Counted from the stretch's first letter, positions 1-8,482 are shown. The stretch: DNA of 64,000 bases from Micromonospora sp. R77 (GCF_022747945.1 NZ_JALDST010000001.1:4464001-4528000), one strand, 5' to 3'. Notes: a model not told the origin generated them from the letters alone. Translations and numbers: made by a program.

Positions 1-1
1 G

Positions 2-985
2 CTGACCGCCTGGGTGACCAGCCGGTACGAGCCGGAGCAGGCGGCCATCCAGTTCGTGGTGGTCGCCTCGATGTTCGGCAGCCTGGTGATGTCGGTCGCC
101 GCGCCGCGCGCGTTCGCCGAGCGGGCGGTCCCGTTCGCGGCGGCGTACGTGGTGATCCAGGTCGGCCGCCCGCTCTTCCTCACGCTGGCCCTGCGCGGCC
201 ACCCGCGCCGGGCGGTCACCGCGCGGATCCTGCTCTGGGCCGGGCTCGGCGCGGTGCCGTGGCTGCTCGGCGCCCTGCTGCCGGCGGCGCAGGAGGTGCT
301 CTGGACGCTCGCGCTCGCCTGGGACTACATCGGCCTGGCGCTGGGCTGGCCGCTGCCCGGCCGGGGTTCGGCGCGGGCCTCCGGCTGGGCCGTGGCCGGC
401 GAGCACCTGGCCGAGCGCTACCAGCAGATCTTCCTGATCGCGCTGGGCGAGACCATCCTCATCATCGGGCTGACCTACAGCGGCACCGCCTTCTCGGCCG
501 ACCGGGCGCTCGCCTTCACGTGGTCGTTCCTCACCACGGCCCTGCTGTGGCGGATCTACTTCCACCGGGCCGGTCGGGTGCTGGCCGAGGCCATCCTGGC
601 GGCCCGCCGCCCGGGAGTGCTGGGCGAGTCGGCGAGCTGGACGCACCTGGTCATCGTGGCCGGGGTGCTGCTCACCGGCGTCGGCTACGAGCTGGTCATC
701 GCCCACCCGTACGCGGCCGCCCCGCCCGGCTGGCCGGTCTTCGTGGCCGGCGGTCCGGCGCTCTTCCTGGCCGCCCGGGCCCGCTTCGAGTACGAGATCT
801 TCGGGCGGATCTCCCGGACCCGGGTCGCCGGGGTGCTGGTGCTGCTGGCGCTGGCCCCGGTGGCGCGCTGGCTGCCGCCGGTCGGCGCGCTCGGGCTGAG
901 CGCGCTGGTGCTGGCCGGGATCGCGGGCGGCGACGCGTTGCGGGCCCGGGGACGGCCGCTGGAGGAGCCGGCGTCGCCGCTGTAG
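2..985 (+). CDS. Low temperature requirement A (LtrA) family membrane protein, 5'-truncated by window edge
   Basis: The frame is open from base 2 (LTAWVTSRYEPEQ...) to TAG at 983-985, so the gene begins outside the window and 327 residues are visible. A GTG at 14 is in frame but lies inside a conserved LtrA stretch and is not the real start. The protein is strongly hydrophobic with about eight membrane segments. It carries the LtrA hallmark ERYQQIFLIALGETIL around residues 135-150 of the visible part. LtrA proteins are integral membrane proteins named after a Listeria low-temperature mutant; their biochemical role is unsettled. It converges on the minus-strand toxin-antitoxin-like pair, with only three bases between the stops. 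Family assignment is confident; function is not. Confidence 0.85.
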   Translation: MTAWVTSRYEPEQAAIQFVVVASMFGSLVMSVAAPRAFAERAVPFAAAYVVIQVGRPLFLTLALRGHPRRAVTARILLWAGLGAVPWLLGALLPAAQEVLWTLALAWDYIGLALGWPLPGRGSARASGWAVAGEHLAERYQQIFLIALGETILIIGLTYSGTAFSADRALAFTWSFLTTALLWRIYFHRAGRVLAEAILAARRPGVLGESASWTHLVIVAGVLLTGVGYELVIAHPYAAAPPGWPVFVAGGPALFLAARARFEYEIFGRISRTRVAGVLVLLALAPVARWLPPVGALGLSALVLAGIAGGDALRARGRPLEEPASPL

Positions 986-988
986 GGC

Positions 989-1297
989 TCAGGCGGCGGT
1001 GGGGCGGGAGAGCGCGGCGAGGGCCCGGCGGACGTCGGCCAGGGAGACGGTCGCCGAGTCGTCCAGCTCGGCCAGACCCGCCTCGATCCACTGGCGCATC
1101 AGGGTGGTCACCCCGATGCCCCGGGCGTCGGCGGCGGCCCGGACCCGCTCGTACGTCTCCAGGGGCAGGCGTACCGAGCGGCTGACCATGGGCACGTCGG
1201 TGTCGGGGGTGGGCAGCTCCACCGGCTGGCTCTCGTCGATCAGGTCGGCGAGCGCGTCGTCGCCGTGGAACCGCTTGGTCGCCTCGTTCCGGTTCAT
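989..1297 (-). CDS. BrnA/CopG-like ribbon-helix-helix antitoxin
   Basis: A 102-residue soluble protein with ATG at 1297. Residues about 38-75 (SRSVRLPLETYERVRAAADA followed by RGIGVTTLMRQWIEAGL) form a basic strand and two helices typical of a ribbon-helix-helix DNA-binding fold. The acidic N-terminal stretch would suit toxin binding. It lies 13 bases downstream of a BrnT-like gene on the same strand, the toxin-first order usual for brnT-brnA. By analogy it would neutralise the toxin and repress the operon. RHH fold: fairly sure; antitoxin role: inferred from size and context. Confidence 0.6.
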   Translation of the reverse strand: MNRNEATKRFHGDDALADLIDESQPVELPTPDTDVPMVSRSVRLPLETYERVRAAADARGIGVTTLMRQWIEAGLAELDDSATVSLADVRRALAALSRPTAA

Positions 1298-1310
1298 CGT
1301 GACCGCCTCC

Positions 1311-1625
1311 TCATCGGCGAGTTCTCCGCACGGCCTCGTCGTAGCGCTTCGCCTCGACGTCGCTCAGTTCGCGGGCGGAGAGGACGTCCCAGTCGTGGTC
1401 GGCGCCGTCGGCCTCGGCGAGCAGCACGGCGAGCCGGCGTCCCCGGTGGGAGACCGCGTAGACGACCATCACGTCGTCGCCGAGGTGCCGGATGACCCGC
1501 CGCGTGCTGTGCAGGGCCTCCCAGACCTCGCCCGGCGTGACGTCGTAGACCCGCAGGTTGGCCAACGCCTCGTCGGTGAAGCTGAACCGGCTGCCCACGA
1601 GCGGAGCGTACCACGGACGTAACAC
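1311..1625 (-). CDS. BrnT-like toxin (putative type II ribonuclease toxin)
   Basis: A 104-residue protein read from GTG at 1625. The middle (DVTPGEVWEALHSTRRVIRH...MVVYAVSHRGRRLAVLLAE) and the end (WDVLSARELSDVEAKRYDEA) follow the BrnT pattern: short N-terminal helix, compact beta sheet, then ARxLSxxExxxYxE. BrnT toxins are small RNases of the RelE-like fold. The first codons are gtg tta, so codon 2 is the rare TTA leucine codon if this start is right. An alternative GTG at 1598 would avoid it, and neither has a convincing Shine-Dalgarno. The cognate RHH antitoxin follows directly. The similarity is by eye, so toxin identity is moderate. Confidence 0.5.
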   Translation of the reverse strand: MLRPWYAPLVGSRFSFTDEALANLRVYDVTPGEVWEALHSTRRVIRHLGDDVMVVYAVSHRGRRLAVLLAEADGADHDWDVLSARELSDVEAKRYDEAVRRTRR

Positions 1626-1705
1626 GCCAACGGGATGAGTCGATTTTCGCTGATCAGCCCCGAGGAGTGACAGGATGGGTCGTAATCCCCTCGAGGAGGT
1701 CCGTG

Positions 1706-2062
1706 GTGAAGCGTCAGGCCTACCAGCCGATCCTGATCACCGACGCCTCGCGCAGCCAGGACGACCAGCTCACCAGCCGGCAGAAGCGCTACGTGCTGAT
1801 GATGGGCATCCGGGTCGCCTGCCTGGTGGCCGGTGCGATCCTGGTCGGCGCGAAGGCCCCCCTGCTCTGGCTCTGGCTACCGCTGTGCGCCCTCGGCATG
1901 GCGATCATCCCGTGGCTGGCGGTGCTGCTGGCCAACGACCGCCCGCCGAAGGAGGAGCACCGGCTCGCCAACCGGTTCCAGGCTCGTGGGCGGGACGAGG
2001 CCCCGCCGATGAGCCTCACCGCCGAGGAGCGCCCCCACAAGATCATCGACGCCGAGCCCTAG
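1706..2062 (+). CDS. DUF3099 domain-containing small membrane protein
   Basis: A 118-residue protein. The GTG at 1706 is chosen because gaggagg (1693-1699) sits 6 bases upstream and the product begins VKRQAYQPILITDA, the usual N terminus of the actinobacterial DUF3099 family; a second GTG is at 1703. Two hydrophobic segments (about residues 33-54 and 57-80) suggest a two-pass or hairpin membrane protein with a charged C-terminal tail (RPPKEEHRLANRF...). Function is unknown. It lies in a short stretch between the divergent toxin-like gene and the convergent XRE regulator. Confidence 0.75.
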   Translation: MKRQAYQPILITDASRSQDDQLTSRQKRYVLMMGIRVACLVAGAILVGAKAPLLWLWLPLCALGMAIIPWLAVLLANDRPPKEEHRLANRFQARGRDEAPPMSLTAEERPHKIIDAEP

Positions 2063-2907
2063 GCGGAGACCCCGGACAGCAGCGCCAGCCGGAACCGGGT
2101 CTCGTCCGCGGTGTCCGGCGCCGCCGTCAGCACGACGATCCTCCGTTCCGCGTCGCCGTCGGTGATCACGTCGCAGTCCACCGCGATCGGGCCGACCGCG
2201 GGGTGATGGACGATCTTGTGGTCCTCGCGGTGGGCGCCGACCGCACCGGCGGCCCACAGCTCGGCGAAGCGGGCGTTGCCCGTGGTGAGCAGCCGGATCA
2301 GGCCGGTCAGGCGGTTGCTGGCCGGAAAACGTCCGGTTGCCCGGCGCAGGTCGGACACGACGGCCGACTCGACCGTGTCCTGGGCGAGCGAGGTGACCGG
2401 CCAGTGCGACAGGCGTGGCCCCGCGCCGTCGACCGGGAAGGTGTCGCGAGCGAAGTTGCGCAGCGGCGGCGGTGTCGACGACGGGTCGCCCAGGAGCGCC
2501 GCCCAACCGCGGTTCCACCAGATCAGCTGCCAGTCGGCCGCGAAGACCGCGGCGGCGGTGTCGTCCAGCCGGTTGAGGATGCGGTGGAGACCCGGCGGGA
2601 GGTGGTCGGAGAGCTCCGCGTGGGACGGCGCGACGAGACCGGCCAGCCGATGGAGATGGTCCCGTTCGGCGTCGGTGAGCTGCAGGGCGCGCGCGAGTGC
2701 GGCGACGACCTGCGCCGACGGGGTGGTGGAGCGCCCCTGCTCCAGGCGTACGACGTAGTCGACCGAGACCCCGGCGAGTTCCGCGAGCTCCTCCCGGCGC
2801 AGGCCCTTCGCCCGGCGGGCGCGTCGACCCGGCAGCCCCGCTGCCGCCGGGGAGAGCCGGTCGCGCCAGGTGCGCAGTGTCGCACCCAGCGTCTGGTCCG
2901 TGGTCAT
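2059..2907 (-). CDS. Helix-turn-helix transcriptional regulator with MmyB-like ligand-binding domain
   Basis: A 282-residue protein from ATG at 2907. Residues about 10-75 form an XRE HTH (GLRREELAELAGVSVDYVVR then LEQGRSTTPS), and the rest matches the MmyB-like PAS-type domain with the typical ADWQLIWWNRGWAALLGDP segment. Proteins of this architecture are common in actinobacteria, where they are thought to sense small hydrophobic ligands and regulate an adjacent gene. It is divergent from a VOC/glyoxalase gene (start 3011), with 103 bases between starts that must hold both promoters, so that gene is the obvious candidate target. Its stop overlaps the last bases of the convergent DUF3099 gene (2059-2062). 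Confidence 0.85.
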   Translation of the reverse strand: MTTDQTLGATLRTWRDRLSPAAAGLPGRRARRAKGLRREELAELAGVSVDYVVRLEQGRSTTPSAQVVAALARALQLTDAERDHLHRLAGLVAPSHAELSDHLPPGLHRILNRLDDTAAAVFAADWQLIWWNRGWAALLGDPSSTPPPLRNFARDTFPVDGAGPRLSHWPVTSLAQDTVESAVVSDLRRATGRFPASNRLTGLIRLLTTGNARFAELWAAGAVGAHREDHKIVHHPAVGPIAVDCDVITDGDAERRIVVLTAAPDTADETRFRLALLSGVSA

Positions 2908-3010
2908 GCCGTTGATTCTTGCTCCTGCTCCCCGGTCGAGGGTGGTACCCGTCTTCCTACCGTCGATCCGTCCCTGGTCGGGGCCCCGGCCCGGGGGGAG
3001 CCTCGGTCGC

Positions 3011-3442
3011 ATGAGCATCCCCTTCTCCCACGACCATGTCGGCGTCAGCGTGACCCCCGAGGAGCTCGACGCCACCGTCGACTGGTACTCCAGCAAGCTC
3101 GGCTTCACGGTCGACCAGCGGTTCGACTCGCACGGCACGACGTTCGTCTTCCTGGTCAGCGGCCCTGTCAAGATCGAGCTCCTGGCCGGCGCGTCGAACC
3201 GTCAGGCACCGACCCGGGACGTCCTGACCAGCATGGACCCGGCGCGACTGCACCACTTCTGCCTCGCCGTCGAGGATCTCGACGCGACCGTCGCCGCGCT
3301 GCGCGACCTCGACGTGCCGCTGATCGGCGGCCCCATGCAGGTGGCCGCGATCGGTCAGCGCATCGCCTTCGTCACCGACAACCTCGGCAACATCATCGAG
3401 TTCGCCGAGCCCGGCACCGGGCCCGCCGCGCGCCGGAACTGA
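3011..3442 (+). CDS. VOC (glyoxalase/bleomycin resistance) family protein
   Basis: A 143-residue protein from ATG at 3011. It shows two beta-alpha-beta-beta-beta halves. The first begins HDHVGVSVTPEELDATVDWY and the second LHHFCLAVEDLDATVAALR; it ends with the metal-site-type strand NLGNIIEFAEPG. Candidate metal ligands are the His of HDHVGV, the His of LHHFCL and the Glu of IIEF. The full 140-residue length is normal for a single-chain VOC enzyme (lyase, dioxygenase or resistance protein); substrate cannot be read from sequence. It is divergent from the MmyB-type regulator, its probable controller. Confidence 0.8.
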   Translation: MSIPFSHDHVGVSVTPEELDATVDWYSSKLGFTVDQRFDSHGTTFVFLVSGPVKIELLAGASNRQAPTRDVLTSMDPARLHHFCLAVEDLDATVAALRDLDVPLIGGPMQVAAIGQRIAFVTDNLGNIIEFAEPGTGPAARRN

Positions 3443-3526
3443 TCACTGCGGGCGGCCCGGGCCGGTGGGGCGGGTGCCCCGTCGACCCGGTCGCCGGGCC
3501 CGGTGCGCCCGCCGGGTCCCGGCGCG

Positions 3527-4421
3527 TCAGACAGCCGGGCGGGCGCCGACGGTGGAGACGGCCAGCGCGCCGAGGTCACCGGCCCGGGCCAGCGCCGCCT
3601 CCGGCGAGCCGCCGGCCAGCCAGCTGGTGAGCAGGCCGGCGGCGAAGGCGTCGCCGGCGCCAGTGACGTCGGCCACGGGCACCCGCCGGGCGGGTGCGGC
3701 GATGAAGGCGCCGTCGCGGTCCACCCAGACCGCCCCGGCCGCGCCCCGCTTCACCACCACCCGGCGGGCCGCCGCCGACAGCGCCCGCGCCTGCGCCGCC
3801 GGGTCCAGCCCACCGGCCAGCACCGTCGCCTCGTCCGTGTTCACCAGCAGCAGGTCGACGCCGCGTACCCAGGTCAGGAAGGCCGCGCGCCGACCCGCCG
3901 CAGCGGCGCCGCGGAGGCCGCGTCGACGCTGGTGGTCAGCCGCGCTCGCGGGCGGCGGCCAGCGCCCGCAGCCCCGCGCCGCGCGACGCGGCGTCCAGCA
4001 GGGTGTACGCGGACAGGTGCAGGTGGCCGGCGTCGGGTGCCGCGCTCAGCGCGCGGTCGACGTGCCCGGCGGTCAGCCGCAGGTTCGCCCCGCGCTGGCT
4101 GACCATGGTCCGCTCCCCGTCGTGGGTGAGCACCAGCACCGTCCCGGTCGGATAGCCCTCGTGCCGGCCCACCGCGCAGTCCACCCCGGCCCGGGTCAGC
4201 TCGGCCACCCGGTCGCGCCCCGCCTCGTCGTCGCCGACCGCGCCCACCAGGGTCACCGGTGCCGCCTGCGCGGCGATCCAGGCCGCCGTGTTGGCCGCCT
4301 GCCCGCCACCGCTGAAGCGGATCTCGGCGGCGGTGTCCGAGCCGGTGGCGAGCGGCCCGCCGAGCACCGCGACCACGTCGGTGATCACGTCGCCGACGAC
4401 GACGATGCGGCTCCGGCTCAT
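3527..4421 (-). pseudogene. psuK: PfkB-family pseudouridine kinase, broken by two single-base losses
   Basis: PsuK phosphorylates pseudouridine to the 5'-phosphate, which PsuG then cleaves. From ATG at 4421 the frame reads a PfkB N terminus (IVVVGDVITDVVAVLGG; GGGQAANTAAWIA) and stops at 3936-3938. The C-terminal part lies in another frame and carries the PfkB signature DVTGAGDAFAAGLL with the catalytic Asp. The linking residues (LTTSVDAASAAPLRRVG, then FLTWVRGVDLLLV) can be recovered by restoring one base near 3938 and one in the GC run near 3882-3890. Repaired, it would be 298 residues, normal for the family. The ATG overlaps the psuG stop by four bases (ATGA), so the two are translationally coupled. 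The breaks may be sequencing errors rather than true decay. Confidence 0.8.
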
Positions 4422-5347
4422 GCCGCGGTACGCCGGGCCGCCGAGGCGACCGCGATCCGGGCGGCCAGGTCGGCGTTGCGCAGGATGATCCGGACGTTCA
4501 CCGCCAGGCTGGCACCCTCGGTGGCGGCGTGGAAGTGGGCCAGCAGGAACGGCGTCACCGCCTTGCCGGTCATCCCGTGCCGGGCCAGCAGGGCCAGGCC
4601 CTCGGTCAGGGTCCGGTCGTGCAGCGCCGGGTCGAGCTGCTCGTCGACCGGCAGCGGGTTGGCCACGATCAGCCCGCCGTGGTGCACGGCCTGGGCGTCC
4701 CGGGCCGCCAGCACGTCGGCCACCTGCTCCGGGGAGTCCACCGACCAGTCCAGGTCGAAGCCGGCGTCGGTGAGATAGAAGCCGGGGAAGCGGCGGGTCC
4801 GGTAGCCGACCACCCCGACGCCGAGGGTTTCCAGGCGTTCCAGGGTGGCGCCCACGTCGAGGATCGACTTCACCCCGGCGCAGACCACCGCGATCGGGGT
4901 GCGGGCCAGGGTGACCAGGTCGGCGGACTCGTCGAAGGTCTGCGCGGCCTCCCGGTGCACGCCGCCCAGGCCGCCGGTGGCGAAGACGCCGATCCCGGCG
5001 GCGGCGGCCACCGCGCTGGTCGCGGCCACCGTGGTGGCACCGTCCGCGCCGGTGGCGGCGGCCACGGCCAGATCGCGTACGGAGAGTTTGCTCACCCCGT
5101 CGACGGTGGCGAGCCGGGTCAGCTGCGCGTCGTCCAGGCCCACCACCAGCTCGCCGCCGACCATGCCGATCGTGGCCGGGACCGCGCCGGCGTCCCGGAC
5201 GGCCTGCTCGATCTGCCGGGCGACCAGCAGGTTGTCGGGTCGGGGGAGCCCGTGCGAGACGATGGTGCTCTCCAGGGCGACGACGGGGCGCCCGTCGCGC
5301 AGGGCGTCGGCCACCTCGGTGCCGTAACGGATGTGAAAGTTGGTCAC
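4418..5347 (-). CDS. psuG: Pseudouridine-5'-phosphate glycosidase
   Basis: A 309-residue enzyme that splits pseudouridine 5'-phosphate into uracil and ribose 5-phosphate, the key step of pseudouridine salvage. Recognised from [16 protein letters not shown] near the N terminus, [37 protein letters not shown] (holding the conserved Lys) and the C-terminal NVRIILRNA. The GTG at 5347 is chosen because the product then starts [12 protein letters not shown], like family members. A TACCGT hexamer seven bases upstream suggests a leaderless message. It heads the psuG-psuK operon and is divergent from the DUF3039 gene. Confidence 0.92.
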   Translation of the reverse strand: MTNFHIRYGTEVADALRDGRPVVALESTIVSHGLPRPDNLLVARQIEQAVRDAGAVPATIGMVGGELVVGLDDAQLTRLATVDGVSKLSVRDLAVAAATGADGATTVAATSAVAAAAGIGVFATGGLGGVHREAAQTFDESADLVTLARTPIAVVCAGVKSILDVGATLERLETLGVGVVGYRTRRFPGFYLTDAGFDLDWSVDSPEQVADVLAARDAQAVHHGGLIVANPLPVDEQLDPALHDRTLTEGLALLARHGMTGKAVTPFLLAHFHAATEGASLAVNVRIILRNADLAARIAVASAARRTAA

Positions 5348-5354
5348 TTCCGTT

Positions 5355-5360
5355 ACGGTA
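5355..5360 (-). promoter_or_regulatory. Candidate -10 (TACCGT) of psuG, leaderless
   Basis: TACCGT on the minus strand, seven bases before the GTG at 5347, with no Shine-Dalgarno between. Spacing fits transcription starting at or next to the start codon. No convincing -35 is seen. Confidence 0.4.
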
Positions 5361-5434
5361 CGGCCCGCTCCCGGTCCGGGCCCAGCTGGACCGGTCCCGA
5401 CCGACCTGCAAAACTGGACCGTTGGAGGTGTGAC

Positions 5435-5653
5435 GTGAGCACAGAGGTTCTCGAGCGTCCCGAGCTGAAGGACGCCGACACCGGCCCGGAGATGTTCCAC
5501 TACGTCCGCAAGGAGAAGATCGCGGAGAGTGCCGTCATGGGCACGTACGTGGTGGCGCTCTGCGGCGAGACGTTCCCGGTGACCAAGGCCGCCAAGCCCG
5601 GATCACCGGTCTGCCCCAAGTGCAAGGAGATCTACGACTCCTGGGGCGAGTGA
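5435..5653 (+). CDS. DUF3039 domain-containing protein
   Basis: A 72-residue acidic protein from GTG at 5435, with ggagg at 5424-5428. It carries the DUF3039 core ([20 protein letters not shown] then [13 protein letters not shown]) and ends with a zinc-ribbon-like [12 protein letters not shown]; three Cys (one in ALCGE, two in CPKC) could bind a metal. The family is widespread in actinobacteria and uncharacterised. It is divergent from psuG and followed after 40 bases by the TRIC-type channel gene, which has its own promoter. Confidence 0.8.
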   Translation: MSTEVLERPELKDADTGPEMFHYVRKEKIAESAVMGTYVVALCGETFPVTKAAKPGSPVCPKCKEIYDSWGE

Positions 5654-5681
5654 ACCGGGGAGGCCGCCCCGGCGGCCCACG

Positions 5682-5687
5682 TAACCT
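5682..5687 (+). promoter_or_regulatory. Candidate -10 (TAACCT) of the TRIC-family gene, leaderless
   Basis: TAACCT lies exactly six bases before the GTG at 5694; no Shine-Dalgarno fits between. This matches the leaderless spacing seen at eight other starts in the window. Confidence 0.5.
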
Positions 5688-5693
5688 GCGGCG

Positions 5694-6344
5694 GTGACCA
5701 CCTCCACCGCCCTGCTGCTGGCCGACCTGACCGGCGTGGCCGTCTTCGCCGCCTCGGGCGCCTCCGCGGCGGTGGCGAAGCGGCTGGACCTCTTCGGGGT
5801 CGTCTTCGTCGGCGTCGTCGCCGCGCTCGGCGGTGGGATCTTCCGCGACCTGGCGATCGACGAGGTGCCGCCGCTCGCCTTCGCCGACTGGCGCTACGCG
5901 GTGGCCGCGGCGGTCACCGCCGCCGCCGTCTTCCGGCTGCACCCCCAGCTCGCCCGGCTGCGCACCACCGTGCTGGTGCTGGACGCCGCCGGTCTCGGGC
6001 TGTTCACCGTCACCGGCACCCTCAAGGCCCTCGACGCCCACGTGCCGGCGGTCGGCGCCTGCATGATCGGCATGATCACCGCGATCGGCGGCGGGCTCGG
6101 CCGGGACCTGCTGACCGGCGAGATCCCGGTGGTGCTGCGCCGGGAGATCTACGCGGTGGCGGCGCTCGCCGGGTCGATCGTGGTGGCCCTGCTCTCGGCC
6201 TCCGGGCACGCCACGGCGGCGACGCTCACCGGGGCGGCGGTCTTCGTCTTCGCGCTGCGCCTGATCTCGCTGCGCCGCCGCTGGTCCGCCCCGGTGCCCA
6301 CGATGCGCCCACCGCGCACCGGCACCCGCGGCCCGCAGGGCTGA
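5694..6344 (+). CDS. Trimeric intracellular cation channel (TRIC/YicG, UPF0126) family protein
   Basis: A 216-residue membrane protein from GTG at 5694. It has seven hydrophobic segments and two repeats of the UPF0126 unit, seen as GVVAALGGGIFRDL near residue 45 and MITAIGGGLGRDLLTGEIP near residue 125. The paired GGG-x-x-RDL motifs mark the pseudo-twofold repeat of bacterial TRIC channels, which conduct monovalent cations. The C-terminal tail (SLRRRWSAPVPTMRPPRT) is basic and probably cytoplasmic. A strong hairpin follows the stop. Confidence 0.85.
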   Translation: MTTSTALLLADLTGVAVFAASGASAAVAKRLDLFGVVFVGVVAALGGGIFRDLAIDEVPPLAFADWRYAVAAAVTAAAVFRLHPQLARLRTTVLVLDAAGLGLFTVTGTLKALDAHVPAVGACMIGMITAIGGGLGRDLLTGEIPVVLRREIYAVAALAGSIVVALLSASGHATAATLTGAAVFVFALRLISLRRRWSAPVPTMRPPRTGTRGPQG

Positions 6345-6355
6345 ACCGTCGGGCA

Positions 6356-6379
6356 CCGGCACCGTCGTCGCGGTGCCGG
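6356..6379 (+). terminator. Hairpin downstream of the TRIC-family gene
   Basis: A perfect 9-bp stem (CCGGCACCG / CGGTGCCGG) with a six-base loop, 12 bases after the stop. No T-tract follows, as is common for actinobacterial terminators. Confidence 0.55.
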
Positions 6380-6573
6380 ATCCGGCACCCGGGGCGGTCG
6401 GCCCGGGGTGCCGCGATGTGACCAGCGTGGCGTCGGCTGGGGCGAACCGGCCCCGCTGGTTATGCTGAGTCGGCCTTCGCGGCATCCACTGCGCGGAGGC
6501 GTTTTCATGGGCGGCGGTACCCGTGGCCCTCGGCCGGGGTCCGCCATGGTGCGGTCGGAGAGGAGCCTTCGCG

Positions 6574-8307
6574 GTGGCAGCCCGGACGCCGGTGCTCGAG
6601 ACGTTCCCGCCCCTGCGGGCCTGGCAGCGCAAGGCGATGGTGGAATACCTGCGCCGGCGCAGCGAGGACTTCACCGCGGTCGCCACGCCCGGCGCGGGCA
6701 AGACCACCTTCGCCCTGCGGATCGCCGCCGAGCTGCTCGCCGACGGCACCGTCGAGGCGGTCACCGTGGTCGCCCCGACCGAGCACCTGAAGACCCAGTG
6801 GGCACAGGCCGCCGCCCGGGTCGGCATCCAGCTCGACGCCGCGTTCCGCAACGCCGACCTGCACTCCTCCGCCGACTTCCACGGCGCGGTCGTCACGTAC
6901 GCCCAGGTCGGCATGGCCCCGCAGGTCCACCGTCGACGGACGATGACCCGGCGCACCCTGGTCATCCTCGACGAGATCCACCACGCCGGCGACTCCCGCT
7001 CCTGGGGCGACGGGGTCAAGAACGCCTTCGAGCCCGCCGTACGCCGGCTGATGCTCACCGGTACGCCGTTCCGCTCCGACGACAACCCGATCCCGTTCGT
7101 CAGCTACGAGCGGGGCGGCGACGGCCTGCTGCGGTCCCGCGCCGACTCGGTCTACGGCTACTCCGACGCGCTGCGCGACGGCGTGGTCCGGCCGGTGCTC
7201 TTCCTGGCGTACTCGGGGGAGACCCGGTGGCGCACCAACGCGGGCGAGGAACTGGCCGCCCGGCTGGGCGAGCCGATGACCCAGGACCTCATCGCGCAGG
7301 CCTGGCGGACCGCGCTCGACCCGGCCGGCGACTGGATGCCGCAGGTGCTGCGCGCCGCCGACGCCCGGCTGACCGTGCTGCGCAACGCCGGCATGGCCGA
7401 CGCCGGTGGCCTGATCATCGCCAGCGACCAGCAGACCGCCCGCTCGTACGCGAAGCTGATCGAGCAGGTGACCGGCGAGAAGGCCGCGGTGGTGCTCTCC
7501 GACGACCAGGGCGCCTCCGCGCGGATCGCGACGTTCGCGGCGTCCGAGCAGCGGTGGCTGGTCGCGGTCCGGATGGTCTCCGAGGGCGTCGACATCCCCC
7601 GCCTGGCCGTCGGCGTCTATGCCACCAGTGCCAGCACCCCGCTCTATTTCGCGCAGGCGATCGGCCGGTTCGTCCGGGCCCGCCGCTCCGGCGAGACCGC
7701 CTCGGTCTTCCTGCCCAGCGTGCCGCATCTGCTCGGGCTGGCCAGCGAGATGGAGGCCGAGCGGGACCACGTGCTCGGCAAGCCGAAGGAGAAAGAGGGC
7801 TTCGACGACGACCTGCTGGAGCGGGCCCAGCGGGACGACCAGGCCAGCGGCGAACTGGAGAAGCGCTTCGCGGCGCTCTCCGCCACGGCCGAGCTGGACC
7901 AGGTGATCTTCGACGGCACCTCGTTCGGCACCGCCGCCCAGTCGGGCACCCCCGAGGAGGAGGAATATCTCGGTCTGCCCGGTCTGCTCACCGCCGACCA
8001 GGTCTCCCTGCTGCTCACCAAGCGGCAGGCCGAGCAGCTCGCCGCCCAGCGCCGCCGGGCGGCCGTCCGGACCGCTGAGCCGGCCGCTGACGCCCCGTCG
8101 GCCCCGCCCGCACCCTTGAGCGCCGCCCAGCGCCGGGTGGCGCTCCGGCGGCAACTGAACGCCCTGGTGGCCGCCCGGCACCACCGTACCGGCCTGCCCC
8201 ACGGCAAGATCCACGCCGAGCTGCGCCGACTCTGCGGCGGCCCGCCCAGCGCCCAGGCCACCATCGAGCAACTCGAAGAGCGCATAGCCACCCTGCAAAC
8301 CCTCTGA
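6574..8307 (+). CDS. DEAD/DEAH-box superfamily 2 helicase
   Basis: A 577-residue protein from GTG at 6574, chosen for the ggagagga at 6557-6564. It shows RAWQRKAMVEYL (Q-like motif), Walker A TPGAGKTTFAL (about residues 34-44), motif Ia VVAPTEHLKTQW, DEIHH (DExH), LTGTPFR (motif III) and GRFVRARR (motif VI). Two RecA-like domains span about residues 20-400, followed by a charged, Ala/Pro-rich linker and a C-terminal helical segment. It should be an ATP-driven nucleic-acid translocase; the substrate is unknown. The next genes are a small Zn-ribbon protein and the principal sigma factor, a neighbourhood conserved in actinobacteria. Confidence 0.88.
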   Translation: MAARTPVLETFPPLRAWQRKAMVEYLRRRSEDFTAVATPGAGKTTFALRIAAELLADGTVEAVTVVAPTEHLKTQWAQAAARVGIQLDAAFRNADLHSSADFHGAVVTYAQVGMAPQVHRRRTMTRRTLVILDEIHHAGDSRSWGDGVKNAFEPAVRRLMLTGTPFRSDDNPIPFVSYERGGDGLLRSRADSVYGYSDALRDGVVRPVLFLAYSGETRWRTNAGEELAARLGEPMTQDLIAQAWRTALDPAGDWMPQVLRAADARLTVLRNAGMADAGGLIIASDQQTARSYAKLIEQVTGEKAAVVLSDDQGASARIATFAASEQRWLVAVRMVSEGVDIPRLAVGVYATSASTPLYFAQAIGRFVRARRSGETASVFLPSVPHLLGLASEMEAERDHVLGKPKEKEGFDDDLLERAQRDDQASGELEKRFAALSATAELDQVIFDGTSFGTAAQSGTPEEEEYLGLPGLLTADQVSLLLTKRQAEQLAAQRRRAAVRTAEPAADAPSAPPAPLSAAQRRVALRRQLNALVAARHHRTGLPHGKIHAELRRLCGGPPSAQATIEQLEERIATLQTL

Positions 8308-8342
8308 CCGCCCCCGCCCGACCGACCGCCCCCTTTGCCGGC

Positions 8343-8405
8343 GGTCGATCATGGGGTTGGCGGCGATGTCGATCTCGAGAAGTGCCGCCAACCCCATGAT
8401 CGACC
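8343..8405. repeat. Dispersed palindromic intergenic element, copy 1
   Basis: Perfect 22-bp inverted arms at 8343-8364 and 8384-8405 flank a 19-base centre (8365-8383). The arm core reads GATCATGGGGTTGGCGGC. A second element with the same arm core, the same 19-base centre length and 14 of 19 identical centre bases lies at 46782-46840. Conservation of the unpaired centre argues for a mobile or dispersed repeat rather than two unrelated terminators. Both copies sit between genes. Confidence 0.8.
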
Positions 8406-8417
8406 CGTGGGTACGGA

Positions 8418-8459
8418 AAAGCCGACCGGAGGCTCCCTGAGGGGCCTCCGGTCGGCTTT
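8418..8459. terminator. Strong bidirectional terminator between the helicase and Zn-ribbon genes
   Basis: A perfect 16-bp stem (8418-8433 with 8444-8459; AAAGCCGACCGGAGGC and its complement) with a ten-base loop. An A-tract leads and a TTT follows, so it can end transcription from both convergent genes. Confidence 0.85.
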
Positions 8460-8482
8460 GTCGCGGTTATCCGGGTACGGGT

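Noticed and set aside
2059..3171. Longer version of the XRE regulator starting at 3171
   Set aside because: The extra 88 residues overlap the VOC gene in antisense and have no regulator-like content; ATG at 2907 gives a normal family N terminus.
8343..8405. CRISPR-like or attachment-site interpretation of the palindromes
   Set aside because: Only single units at each place, no spacers, no integrase or cas genes in the window.
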